Shown piece by piece: positions 42,826 through 51,278 of a DNA stretch of 64,000 bases (its first letter is position 1; every line of letters starts with the position of its first letter). Under the pieces are notes generated by a model, which did not search any database, was not told the DNA's origin, and saw nothing but the letters and a program-made list of their open reading frames with translations. The position numbers and the translations under genes were made by a program. The stretch lies in assembly GCA_016713625.1 (NCBI GenBank), contig JADJOT010000004.1, forward strand, positions 62,001-126,000, written 5' to 3'. The DNA is from Candidatus Accumulibacter affinis (lineage in GTDB: Bacteria; Pseudomonadota; Gammaproteobacteria; Burkholderiales; Rhodocyclaceae).

Positions 42826-43374
42826 ATGATCGATGCGCAGCAGGCCATGACCATTCTGGCTTCCTCCGACATCATCCACTCGGCCGACAGCGTCGCTGCT
42901 GCTGTCCAGCGCGTCGCGCGCGAGATCACCGAGCGGCTGCGCGACTGCCATCCGGTGTTGCTGTGCGTACTCAACGGTGGCGTGCCGTTCGCCGGCCAGT
43001 TGATGACGCAGCTGACCTTCCCGCTCGATTTCGACTATGTGCATGTCAGTCGCTACGGCCAGGCCAGTAGCGGCGGCACGCTGTCCTGGCGCGTCGAGCC
43101 GACGATCGCCTTGCACGGGAGAACGGTGCTGGTGGTCGACGACATCCTCGACGAAGGAGTGACGCTGGTGGCGATTCGCGACCGCTTGCACGAGCTGGGG
43201 GCCGCCGCCTGTTATACGGCGGTGGTGGCCGACAAGCTGAACGGCAGGCGCAAGCCGATTCAGGCCGATTTTGTCGCGCTGACGGTTCCTGATCGCTTTG
43301 TTTTCGGTTATGGCATGGATGTTCGCGGGGCCTGGCGAAACCTGCCGGCCATTTACGCCACGCGGGAGGATTGA
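42826..43374 (+). CDS. hpt: Hypoxanthine-guanine phosphoribosyltransferase
   Basis: 182-residue type I phosphoribosyltransferase for purine salvage. The PRPP loop is TVLVVDDILDEGVTL; LLCVLNGGVPFAGQL is the first loop and DFVALTVPDRFVFGYGMDVRGAWRNLP the conserved C-terminus. Named Hpt rather than Gpt because the final block FVFGYGMD..G..RNLP is typical of hypoxanthine enzymes. It is followed after 1 bp by a nucleoside phosphorylase, forming a purine-salvage pair. Confidence 0.9.
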   Translation: MIDAQQAMTILASSDIIHSADSVAAAVQRVAREITERLRDCHPVLLCVLNGGVPFAGQLMTQLTFPLDFDYVHVSRYGQASSGGTLSWRVEPTIALHGRTVLVVDDILDEGVTLVAIRDRLHELGAAACYTAVVADKLNGRRKPIQADFVALTVPDRFVFGYGMDVRGAWRNLPAIYATRED

Positions 43375-43375
43375 G

Positions 43376-44119
43376 ATGCTGGCGATCATCGGTGGCAGTG
43401 GCCTGACTCGCTTGGCCACCCTCGAACTGCTCGAACGTAAGCGGCTGACTACCCCGTACGGCGAGCCCTCGGCGGCGTTGAGTATGGGTCGCCTCGGCGG
43501 CCGGCCGGTGGCGTTTCTGGCGCGGCACGGCGACGAACACACGCTTGCGCCGCATCGCGTGAATTATCGGGCGAACCTCTGGGCGTTGCGGGAATGCGCG
43601 GCGACCGCCATCGTTGCCGTAGCGGCGGTCGGCGGCATCCGTTCCGACCTGCGGCCTGGCGACCTGGTGATCCCGCACCAGATCATCGACTACACCTGGG
43701 GTCGGCATTCGACCTACCACGAAGGACCGGACAGCGTGGTCACGCATGTCGACTTCACCGAGCCCTATGATCCGCAGCTGCGCCGGCAGATCGGCGACGC
43801 GGCGGCAGCGCTGGGCATGCGGGTCAGCGATGCCGCGGTCTATGCCGCAACGCAGGGACCACGCCTGGAAACCGCCGCCGAGATCAACCGGCTCGAACGC
43901 GATGGCGCCGACGTCGTCGGCATGACCGGCATGCCGGAAGCAGTTCTGGCGCGCGAGCTCGGGCTACCCTATGCGGCGATCAACGTCATCGCCAACCACG
44001 CCGCAGGACGCGGTGACAGTCGCCAGCGAGTCAGCATGGAGGCCATCCACGCTGTTCTTGAGGGGGCCATGCAGCAGGTAGCTGCGATCATCGAGAGGAT
44101 GTTGAAGAGCCATGATTAG
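43376..44119 (+). CDS. S-methyl-5'-thioinosine/thioadenosine phosphorylase
   Basis: 247-residue purine nucleoside phosphorylase-like enzyme. LAIIGGSGLTRL, FLARHGDEHTLAPHRVNYRANLWALRECA and GPRLETAAEINRLERDGADVVGMTGMPEAVLARELGLPYAAINVIANHAAG are diagnostic. The NHAAG segment and proteobacterial context favour methylthioinosine over methylthioadenosine, as in Pseudomonas, but the base preference cannot be settled. ATG chosen right after the hpt stop; the 3' end overlaps the deformylase start by 8 bp. Confidence 0.85.
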   Translation: MLAIIGGSGLTRLATLELLERKRLTTPYGEPSAALSMGRLGGRPVAFLARHGDEHTLAPHRVNYRANLWALRECAATAIVAVAAVGGIRSDLRPGDLVIPHQIIDYTWGRHSTYHEGPDSVVTHVDFTEPYDPQLRRQIGDAAAALGMRVSDAAVYAATQGPRLETAAEINRLERDGADVVGMTGMPEAVLARELGLPYAAINVIANHAAGRGDSRQRVSMEAIHAVLEGAMQQVAAIIERMLKSHD

Positions 44120-44645
44120 GCCAGTTCTCCGGATGGGCGACCCGCGCCTGTGGCAGACCGCCAGGCCGGTACAGCAGTTCCATACCGCACAGCTGCACGC
44201 GCTGATCGCGGATCTCGACGAGACCATGCGCCACCTCGACGGCGCCGGACTGGCCGCGCCACAGATCGGCGTTGACCTGCGAGTGGTGATTTTCGGGGTC
44301 GATGACAATCCGCGTTATCCTGACGCCGAGCAGGTGCCCCGGACGGTGCTGATCAATCCGCTACTGACGCCACTCTCCCCGGCGATCGAGGAAGGCTGGG
44401 AGGGTTGTCTCTCGGTGCCGGGTCTGCGCGGCTGGGTGCCGCGCTGGAGCCGGCTGCGCTACACCGGCTTCGACGCTTTCGGCCGCGCCATCGACCGGCG
44501 CGTCGACGGCTTTCACGCGCGTGTCGTGCAGCACGAATGTGACCACCTCGACGGCATCCTCTATCCGATGCGGATCAGCGACTTCAGGCGCTTTGGTTTC
44601 GTCGAAGAGCTGTTTCCGGACGGCAACGCCGGTGCGGCGGAGTAG
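44112..44645 (+). CDS. def: Peptide deformylase
   Basis: 177-residue metallo-deformylase that removes formyl from nascent N-terminal Met. All three motifs are intact: GAGLAAPQIG, EGCLSVPG and HECDHLDG. This copy is not next to fmt, so it may be a second deformylase in the genome; RPVQQFHTAQLHALIADLDETM is the usual N-terminal helix. It overlaps the preceding phosphorylase. Confidence 0.94.
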   Translation: MIRPVLRMGDPRLWQTARPVQQFHTAQLHALIADLDETMRHLDGAGLAAPQIGVDLRVVIFGVDDNPRYPDAEQVPRTVLINPLLTPLSPAIEEGWEGCLSVPGLRGWVPRWSRLRYTGFDAFGRAIDRRVDGFHARVVQHECDHLDGILYPMRISDFRRFGFVEELFPDGNAGAAE

Positions 44646-44669
44646 TCGGCTCCCGGGTCGGCTCCCGGG
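44646..44669. repeat. 12-bp tandem repeat
   Basis: TCGGCTCCCGGG twice in a row directly after the deformylase stop, followed by a degenerate third start. No function apparent. Confidence 0.7.
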
Positions 44670-44731
44670 TCAGCGCCAGAGGCGCGCGTTGGCAGAGCCG
44701 TGGTGATGGATCTTTGGTGAGGAAGACAGCT

Positions 44732-45220
44732 GTGGCAGCGCGATACCGGATTCTCTTTGTCTGCATGGGTAATATCTGCCGTTCGCCGATTGCCGAAGCG
44801 GTGACCCGCACGCTCGCACAGCGCCTGGATCCGGCGGCGCTCCTCGATTTCGACTCGGCAGGGACGCATGGTCACTTCCACGCTGGCGAGGCGCCGGATG
44901 CGCGCGCCAGGCGCGTAGCTCTCAGGCGCGGTTACGATGTCTTCAGACATCGCGCCCGCTCGGTGATCGACGCCGATTTCGCTCGCTTTGACCGCATTCT
45001 GGCGATGGACGAGGCCAACCTCTCTGGATTGCAGCGCTGGTGCCCGGAAGAACACCGGTCGAAGCTCGGGCTGTTTCTCGACTACGCGCCAGGCCTCGGC
45101 ATCTCAGAGATTCCCGACCCCTACTACGGCGCCGAATCGGGCTTCGACCGGGTCGTCGATCTCTGCGAACTCGCCGCCAAGGGCCTGCTGGCCGACCTTG
45201 CTGGCCAAGGCTTGGAGTAG
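44732..45220 (+). CDS. Low-molecular-weight protein tyrosine phosphatase
   Basis: 162 residues. FVCMGNICRSPIAEAV is the CxxxxxRS phosphate loop with nucleophile Cys, and IPDPYYGAESGFDRVVDLCELAAKGLL carries the DPYY general acid. GTG chosen because GAGGAAG lies 6 nt upstream; a TTG six codons earlier would add VRKTA. Such enzymes dephosphorylate tyrosine kinases of capsule synthesis or small molecules; the substrate here is unknown. Confidence 0.9.
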   Translation: MAARYRILFVCMGNICRSPIAEAVTRTLAQRLDPAALLDFDSAGTHGHFHAGEAPDARARRVALRRGYDVFRHRARSVIDADFARFDRILAMDEANLSGLQRWCPEEHRSKLGLFLDYAPGLGISEIPDPYYGAESGFDRVVDLCELAAKGLLADLAGQGLE

Positions 45221-45230
45221 GCAGGCGATC

Positions 45231-45261
45231 GCCAGCCGGCAAGCGTCGCGCGCCGGCTGGC
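45231..45261. terminator. Strong hairpin after phosphatase gene
   Basis: GCCAGCCGGC and GCCGGCTGGC form a perfect 10-bp GC-rich stem with an 11-nt loop, 10 bp after the stop. There is no T-run, so termination efficiency is uncertain. Confidence 0.55.
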
Positions 45262-45341
45262 CCGCGCGCGGTTTGCGGCAATCAGACTACTGCTTCGTCC
45301 GAGGCCTCCGACGGCAGGGCTTCCATTGTAAAATTGCCACG

Positions 45342-46073
45342 ATGCAGACCCGGCAACCGCCCCCCAAACCGCCTTCGCGCCACAGCTACCGTTACTACGA
45401 TCTGGTGATGGCGGCTTTCGTGGCGGTCTATCTGTGCTCGAACCTGATCGGTCCGGCCAAGGCGGCGCAAGTCACGCTGCCGCTATTCGGGCCGGTCACT
45501 TTCGGCGCCGGCGTGCTGTTCTTCCCGATCTCCTACATTTTCGGCGACATTCTCACCGAGGTTTATGGCTATGCCCGCGCGCGGCGGGTGATCTGGGCCG
45601 GCTTCGCGGCAATGGCCTTCGCTTCGTTGATGGCGTCGGTAATCGTGCACCTGCCCCCGGCGCCCGAGTGGCAGAACCAGGCGGCCTACGAGATCGCTTT
45701 CGGCTCGACCTGGCGGATCGTCGTCGCCTCGCTGATCGCTTTTTTCTGCGGCGAGTTCGTCAACTCCTTCATCCTGGCGAAGATGAAAATCCTCACCCGC
45801 GGGCGCTGGCTATGGACGCGCACCATCGGTTCGACGATCGTCGGCGAGGGCGTGGACTCGGCACTGTTCTATCCGCTGGCCTTCTACAACTCGGGCCTGA
45901 TCCCCAACGAGATCCTGTGGCAGGTGATGCTCTCGCAGTTCGTCGTCAAGGTCATGGTCGAGGTGGTGTTCACGCCCCTGACCTACAAGATCGTGGCAGC
46001 GCTGAAGCGGGCGGAGAACGAGGACTACTACGACCTGCAGACCGACTTCACCCCCTTCAGCCTGAAGACCTGA
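45342..46073 (+). CDS. yhhQ: Queuosine precursor transporter (YhhQ/VUT family)
   Basis: 243-residue inner-membrane protein with about six helices, e.g. LVMAAFVAVYLCSNLIGPAKA, VTFGAGVLFFPISYIFGDILTEVYGY, VIWAGFAAMAFASLMASVIV and WRIVVASLIAFFCGEFVNSFILAKMK. The FFPISYIFGDILTEVYGY block is the family signature. It imports preQ0/preQ1. ATG chosen at MQTRQPPPKPPSR; no clear ribosome site, and a TAAAAT box lies only 7 bp upstream, so translation may be leaderless. QueF in the same region would act on imported preQ0. Confidence 0.9.
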   Translation: MQTRQPPPKPPSRHSYRYYDLVMAAFVAVYLCSNLIGPAKAAQVTLPLFGPVTFGAGVLFFPISYIFGDILTEVYGYARARRVIWAGFAAMAFASLMASVIVHLPPAPEWQNQAAYEIAFGSTWRIVVASLIAFFCGEFVNSFILAKMKILTRGRWLWTRTIGSTIVGEGVDSALFYPLAFYNSGLIPNEILWQVMLSQFVVKVMVEVVFTPLTYKIVAALKRAENEDYYDLQTDFTPFSLKT

Positions 46074-46272
46074 GTGCGCTGGCGCGGCGTTGCGGTCGTG
46101 GGCGCGCCGTATCGGTGACAAACAGACGCCGCGAGCAAAGTCCGTATCTGTCAACACGCGAGCTTTATTCAGCACTCAAGGCACGCGTACGCAAAGCTCC
46201 GAGAGAGTGGACTAATCTGCATGGAAATCGCATACTTCATTCGGTTAGCCCTCATTCCTTCGTCAGTTCACC

Positions 46273-46992
46273 TTGCCTCCCAGATCAGCCGCTCCAACCG
46301 GCAACTTCGGCTTCCTGTCGGATCACGATCCTTTGCTCCTGCGCCTCTGCGTCGCGGCCGAGCGCAACTACCACGACGATCCGAACACGACAGTAATCAA
46401 GCTCCGGCAGTTCGGAGAAGCGGTGGTCAAGCATCTGGCGGCAGTGCTCGACATTGCGGCGTACGCGGAGCAGTCACAGGCCGAACTACTCAAGACCTTG
46501 CAGGTTCGGCGCCTCATCGACCGTAACGTCGCCGATCTGCTGCACTTCCTGCGTAAGGAGGGCAATCTTGCGGCGCACCAGTTCGAAACCACACCGGCGC
46601 AGGCCAAAGCCTTCCGGGGCGAACTCGTCCGGCAGGACCCCAACGACGAACCCGCGAGCCTGCTGCTCGAACGTATTCGGGCCGACGCGCCGCCGCCGGC
46701 TCATCCAGGCGAACACGAACAAAGAGGCTCACAAGCTCGACCTAGCCGCGGCAGCTTTCCCGAGATCTTGCCGCTGAACACCAACAATAATCATCAGGGA
46801 GTCGTCACAAGTGAGCTTTCTCTCCCAGTACGGGCACATTGCCCTCATCGCCACCGTCCTCGGCCTGATCGCGCTCGGCTTTGTCTTCAATTTCCTCCTG
46901 CCGGGCCTGCGCCTTGGGCGTCAGCACCAGGCAGCAATCACTGCACTCCGGAACCTCAAGCCGGACATTGGCACCCAGGTGACCGATCTTGA
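46273..46992 (+). pseudogene. Fused remnant: hsdR 5' part joined to hsdS 3' end
   Basis: Residues ~10-115 (GNFGFLSDHDPLLLRLCVAAERNYHDDPNTTVIKLRQFGEAVVKHLA ... LLHFLRKEGNLAAHQF in outline) match the DUF4145-type N-terminus of type I restriction subunit HsdR. The next residues, AKAFRGELV-QDPNDEPAS-LLERIR, are the characteristic C-terminal end of specificity subunit HsdS. The join is in frame, so a deletion has removed most of hsdR, hsdM and most of hsdS. Recognisable sequence ends near base 46690; the frame then runs out of meaning into zorA. TTG start, weak. No functional enzyme is expected. Confidence 0.72.
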
Positions 46993-48880
46993 ACGGATCG
47001 CCGCAGTGATGGGCAATGACCGGCTGCTGCACTGCTGGAAGGAATTCACCGAGACGCTGCACCCGCAGACCCAGACCAACGAATTCGGTCAGGAGGAAGT
47101 CGTACGCTGGCGCGCGACGGCGATGGCCGAATCATTCTTCACCGAACAGGCGCTCGTCGATACGCCGCTCAAGGCCGAGTTCTACAGGCACCTGCCGGGA
47201 ATCCTGACGGGCATCGGCATCATCGGCACCTTCTCCGGACTGATCCTAGGGCTGATCGACTTCGAGGTGTCGACAGATGCCGACCAGGTCCGCCGGAGTC
47301 TGGCCAGCCTGATCCAGAACGTCGGCCACGCTTTCATCGTTTCGGCGAGCGCGATCGCACTGGCGATGTTGTTCATCTGGATCGAAAAGTCGGTGGTGAC
47401 GAGGCGCTATCGCGAGGTGGAAACGCTATGCAGCCTGATCGACAGCCTCTTCGATGCCGGCGTGGGGGAAGAGTATCTGGCGCGTCTGGTGCAGGCTTCC
47501 GAGACTTCGGCGACGCAGGCGGCGCAGATCAAGGATTCGCTGGTCACCGATCTCAAGGAGGTTCTGTCCGAACTCACGCGCCAGCAGATCGAGGCGGCGG
47601 CCCACAACAATCAGCACCTGTCCGAGACGCTGGTGCAGACGTTCTCGGACAGCCTTAAGGAACCGATCAACCGCATTTCACAGGCCGTTGAGCGGGTCTC
47701 GGGCAATCAGGGAGATGCCGTTAACAAGCTGATGACCGACGTGCTGTCGAGCTTTGCCAGCCAGATGCAGGACATGTTTGGCGGCCAGATGAAAGGGATG
47801 AACGAGGCCTTGCAGCAGACCGCGCTGACCATCCAAGGCGCCGCCGGCAAGTTCGACGAACTGGCGTCGAACCTGCAGAACGCGGGGCGCGGCGCCGCCG
47901 ACGCGATGGCCGAGCGGCTGGAACAGGTGATCCGCACCACCGAGGCGCGCCAGGAAGCGATGAGCACCAGGATGAGCGAGTTTGCCGAGGAGATCCGTTC
48001 GGCCGTCAAATCCTCGCAGTTGGAAACCTCCGAGCGCATGCAGAGCCTGCTCGCCGAGATGGGCGAGAAGGTCAGCGCGGTGGTCGCGCAACTCGACGCC
48101 CAGTCGCGCAACGCCGCCGAAGGCCACGAGGCGCGACTGGGCTTTCTGGGTGAGCAACTCGCGGGAATGATCGGTTCGCTCCAGGCGCAGGGAAAGCGGG
48201 CGGCCGATACACACGCCGCCCAACAGGCAGAGTTCGCCATGCAGACGGAAGCGACGGTGACGCAAATGGCTGGCCGGGTGGGCGAACTGACGGGTGCCGT
48301 CCGCGCCGCCAGCGAAGAAATGCGGGTCGCAGTTGCGCAGTTGGCGAGCACGACGCGGGACAACCTGGAGCGAATGAACAAGGGGGCAGATACGCTACAT
48401 GTGGCGTCAGTCACTTTCTCACGCACGGTCGACGGGCTGTCGGACGTGTCCGATCGGATCTCCGGGAGCACCAACAAACTGAACCTGGCTGCCAGCGCAC
48501 TCAACGGCGCGACACAGGCGTCGATGCAGGTGATCAACGAGTACCGTACGACGCGTGATACGTTCGCCACGATCGTCGAGAATTTGAAGTCGACGGTCGA
48601 AAACGCGCGCAAGGAGGCTTCACTGACCTCGGGACTAGTGGCCAGCCTGGGGTCCGCCGCGGCGAAGCTCAATACCGCGCAGGCGGATGCCGGGGAATAC
48701 CTGCAGGGGGTCACGGAAGTCCTCGCCGAGGCACACAAGGCATTCGCCGAGAGCGTTGAGCGGACACTGCGCAAAGGGAATGCAGACTTCCACCGGGAAC
48801 TGGCCGACGCAGTGAACCTGCTCAAGGGCGCCATCCAGGATCTGGGCGACACCCTCGATGCGGTCGTCAGCCGGAGGTAG
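46811..48880 (+). CDS. zorA: Zorya anti-phage protein ZorA (MotA/ExbB-like)
   Basis: 689 residues. Three membrane segments: HIALIATVLGLIALGFVFNFLL (9-30), PGILTGIGIIGTFSGLILGLI (129-149) and GHAFIVSASAIALAMLFIWI (172-191), the last two in the MotA/TolQ/ExbB pattern with GTFSGLILG. After them comes a ~490-residue cytoplasmic, largely coiled-coil tail (repeated Gln/Ala/Ser/Glu helices), the ZorA hallmark that forms an intracellular tail in characterised systems. GTG start with AGGGA upstream. With ZorB it should make a proton-driven complex that senses phage-related envelope change and recruits ZorC/ZorD. First gene of a four-gene operon. Confidence 0.92.
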   Translation: MSFLSQYGHIALIATVLGLIALGFVFNFLLPGLRLGRQHQAAITALRNLKPDIGTQVTDLERIAAVMGNDRLLHCWKEFTETLHPQTQTNEFGQEEVVRWRATAMAESFFTEQALVDTPLKAEFYRHLPGILTGIGIIGTFSGLILGLIDFEVSTDADQVRRSLASLIQNVGHAFIVSASAIALAMLFIWIEKSVVTRRYREVETLCSLIDSLFDAGVGEEYLARLVQASETSATQAAQIKDSLVTDLKEVLSELTRQQIEAAAHNNQHLSETLVQTFSDSLKEPINRISQAVERVSGNQGDAVNKLMTDVLSSFASQMQDMFGGQMKGMNEALQQTALTIQGAAGKFDELASNLQNAGRGAADAMAERLEQVIRTTEARQEAMSTRMSEFAEEIRSAVKSSQLETSERMQSLLAEMGEKVSAVVAQLDAQSRNAAEGHEARLGFLGEQLAGMIGSLQAQGKRAADTHAAQQAEFAMQTEATVTQMAGRVGELTGAVRAASEEMRVAVAQLASTTRDNLERMNKGADTLHVASVTFSRTVDGLSDVSDRISGSTNKLNLAASALNGATQASMQVINEYRTTRDTFATIVENLKSTVENARKEASLTSGLVASLGSAAAKLNTAQADAGEYLQGVTEVLAEAHKAFAESVERTLRKGNADFHRELADAVNLLKGAIQDLGDTLDAVVSRR

Positions 48881-48885
48881 GCGCG

Positions 48886-49602
48886 ATGCTCGGCATGAAG
48901 ACGGCCCAACACCGCAAGGCGCGGGACGACGGTGAGAGGCCCTTCTGGATCTCCTTTTCCGACCTGATGTCGGCGCTGATGGTGCTTTTCCTGGTCGCGA
49001 TGACGGTGGCCTTGCTGGCAGTTACCAACGAAATTTCAGAAGCCGAAAGGGAGAAGGCCGAACGTGACCGGGAAATCGAGCAACTGTTGGCCCGAATCCG
49101 CCAGGTCACCAGCGATTTTCCGGGGGTCACGGTGCGAGGACGTTCGGTGGATTTTGGTGACCGGGCGCGATTCGACACCAATAGCCACAAGCTGACAAAG
49201 GACCAAGCGCACCTCTTGCGTGCCGTGATCCCGAAATTGCTCGACGTTGCACGTGATCCGCTGGGGCAGAAGTGGATCAAGCGCGCGGTCGTGGAAGGCT
49301 TCGCCGACCAGCGCGGGACCTATCTGCACAACCTGAACTTGAGCCTGCAGCGATCCGAACGTGTCCTTTGTGTCTTGCTGGCAGCGGCCGATGCGGGCGA
49401 AACGCCGCTGTCGCAGGAGGATCGTCTGATGATCCGGGAACTGTTTCTGGTGGGCGGTTCGTCGTTCAACTCACTGAAGGAGAGCCTGGACGAAAGCCGG
49501 CGAATCGAGCTGAAACTCGAGTTCCTGGACATCGCCGAACGCCGCGCGGTCGCGCGCGATTTGCCGCTCGATCACGACCTTCGCTGCCCGATCGATTCAT
49601 GA
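48886..49602 (+). CDS. zorB: Zorya anti-phage protein ZorB (MotB/OmpA-like)
   Basis: 238 residues. A short cytoplasmic N-terminus, then WISFSDLMSALMVLFLVAMTVALLAV, the single membrane helix with the proton-carrying Asp at position 26 (SDLM), a short coiled stretch, and a periplasmic OmpA-like domain (VRGRSVDFGDRARFDTNSHKLTKDQAHLL ... VVEGFADQRGTYLHNLNLSLQRSERV) that binds peptidoglycan. GGAGG overlaps the zorA stop. The partner of ZorA; its stop overlaps zorC (ATGA). All expected elements are present. Confidence 0.93.
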   Translation: MLGMKTAQHRKARDDGERPFWISFSDLMSALMVLFLVAMTVALLAVTNEISEAEREKAERDREIEQLLARIRQVTSDFPGVTVRGRSVDFGDRARFDTNSHKLTKDQAHLLRAVIPKLLDVARDPLGQKWIKRAVVEGFADQRGTYLHNLNLSLQRSERVLCVLLAAADAGETPLSQEDRLMIRELFLVGGSSFNSLKESLDESRRIELKLEFLDIAERRAVARDLPLDHDLRCPIDS

Positions 49603-51275
49603 ACCATCCTCTCGATCAATTGCGGCATCAGATCCAGAGTTCCTTCGCCGAGAGCTTCCGCTCCTCGGAATGGGGGGCGCCGGTGCTGATGACGCAGGCG
49701 CTCAAGGCCGTCAAAGTGCAGTTCGACTCGTCGAGCGTGAGCACCGATCCGCGCTCGATCGCGACGACCCTGCTCGCATTCCGCAGAACACGCTCGCTGA
49801 CCAGCTTCATCGACCTCAAGTACGCATGCTTCGGCGTCTCGCAGCGCGTTGGCCGCGAAGGGTGGAGCCTGATCGAAGATCAGGCCTTTCTTGACATCCT
49901 GCTCGGCTTCGTCAGGGATTTGAAGCCTTCGCCGCGGCGTTTGCGGAAGTGCTACCAGGGTCTGATGCACAGCTATTTCAGCTATCCGATTCTGGACGAC
50001 GAGGCCGTTACCGGCGTGGACAATTGGCGCCAGCTCAGAAAATTCCTTGCCGACCATCTGCTCGTAGCCCTCTCAGTCGAACCACAGCCGACCTGGCTGC
50101 GCACTCTGGGTGAGCATCGCAATCTGCTCGCCGACAATCCTTGTGACCGATACGCGCCACAACTGATGAACGGGGATGCCCGCGAACTGGTCGCCGCCAC
50201 CGAGGGCGTCGGCCTATCGGCCAGTTCCTGGGTCTGGCAGGAAGCCATCATTTCGCATACGCAGCGTGTCTGCAAGCTCAAATCGGATGAGGAATTCCGC
50301 AGGTATCTCGAACCGCTGCTCGATCTCCTCTATGGGAAGGGCGGTGTTCAACTCAGTGGAAATGTCGTCGTCCGCTGCCTCGCGCTGATCCTGATTCGCT
50401 ACGCCAGGGGAAAGGATTGGCCAGAGCACCCACGTTTGCGGGATCTCGCCGTCGAGCGGATAGGCAATCCCTGGCTCAAACGTGCCGCTTGGGATGCCTA
50501 CGTAAAGGACGACGAAGCGAGGAAGATGGTCGACGCATGGCTCAAGGACCGGTTGATTACCGATTTCTTTGCCCTGCTGTCGGAGGACGGTGCCGCCGAC
50601 CAGCGTCGCCTCGCCTACTGGTTGCGATTCATTCCAGTCATCGAAGACATGTGGTTCGCCCTCGGCCCACATGCACGGACCACCAACACATTCGAGTTCA
50701 GGGAAATGCGCAAGCGCATGGGGGGACTCCTACACTATCTCGACGGCCAGGGGTCGCCGTACAACAACGCCTTCATCATGAAGATCGGTCCCTTCATGGT
50801 GGCGGAGTTCGGCGTCACCGGCAACGCGACGTATATCTATAATGCCCGGGATCTCAAGCTCGACTCCATGCGGCGGCACGTCTCCATCCATGAACTCAAG
50901 GCAGCCAACCATGTCACGAGACTGATTCACAAGGCGGATTGGGAAGTCGGGTTTGACGCCTGGCTCCTGCCTCGCATCGGATGGAAACCCCAGACCAGGA
51001 CGACCGGACGTTCGCGTAGGGTTGACGCATACATACGACCTGCGGCGGCAGCGACCGTTACCGAGCCTCGGCGCCCTCCTGCAACGCCAAGATCAGCGCC
51101 GACCATGGAGGCAGTATATGAGGTGATCCGTACGCACCACCTCAAATTCGACGATCGGCGGCCCAAGAAGGGCGCGTTCTGGATTCTCCACAGTGACGCC
51201 GACCTGACGGTCAACGCAAAGCTGTTGAGGCTGGGCTTCAGGTACAAGGCCCGGCAGGGCTGGTGGAAGGAGTAA
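49599..51275 (+). CDS. zorC: Zorya type I protein ZorC (EH-signature domain)
   Basis: 558-residue cytoplasmic protein. The middle part fits the EH_Signature domain of ZorC (SFIDLKYACFGVSQRVGREGWSLIED ... WRQLRKFLADHL ... AAWDAYVKDDEARKMVDAWLKDRLITDFFALLSEDGAADQRRLAYWLRFIPVIEDMWFALG in outline), and the C-terminal ~120 residues are basic with a repeated KFDDRRPKKGAFWILHSDADLTVNAKLLRLGFRYKARQGWW end. Known ZorC binds DNA and is thought to be released to act with ZorD. ATG overlaps the zorB stop; the zorD start follows after 3 bp. Confidence 0.88.
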   Translation: MNHPLDQLRHQIQSSFAESFRSSEWGAPVLMTQALKAVKVQFDSSSVSTDPRSIATTLLAFRRTRSLTSFIDLKYACFGVSQRVGREGWSLIEDQAFLDILLGFVRDLKPSPRRLRKCYQGLMHSYFSYPILDDEAVTGVDNWRQLRKFLADHLLVALSVEPQPTWLRTLGEHRNLLADNPCDRYAPQLMNGDARELVAATEGVGLSASSWVWQEAIISHTQRVCKLKSDEEFRRYLEPLLDLLYGKGGVQLSGNVVVRCLALILIRYARGKDWPEHPRLRDLAVERIGNPWLKRAAWDAYVKDDEARKMVDAWLKDRLITDFFALLSEDGAADQRRLAYWLRFIPVIEDMWFALGPHARTTNTFEFREMRKRMGGLLHYLDGQGSPYNNAFIMKIGPFMVAEFGVTGNATYIYNARDLKLDSMRRHVSIHELKAANHVTRLIHKADWEVGFDAWLLPRIGWKPQTRTTGRSRRVDAYIRPAAAATVTEPRRPPATPRSAPTMEAVYEVIRTHHLKFDDRRPKKGAFWILHSDADLTVNAKLLRLGFRYKARQGWWKE

Positions 51276-51278
51276 ACG

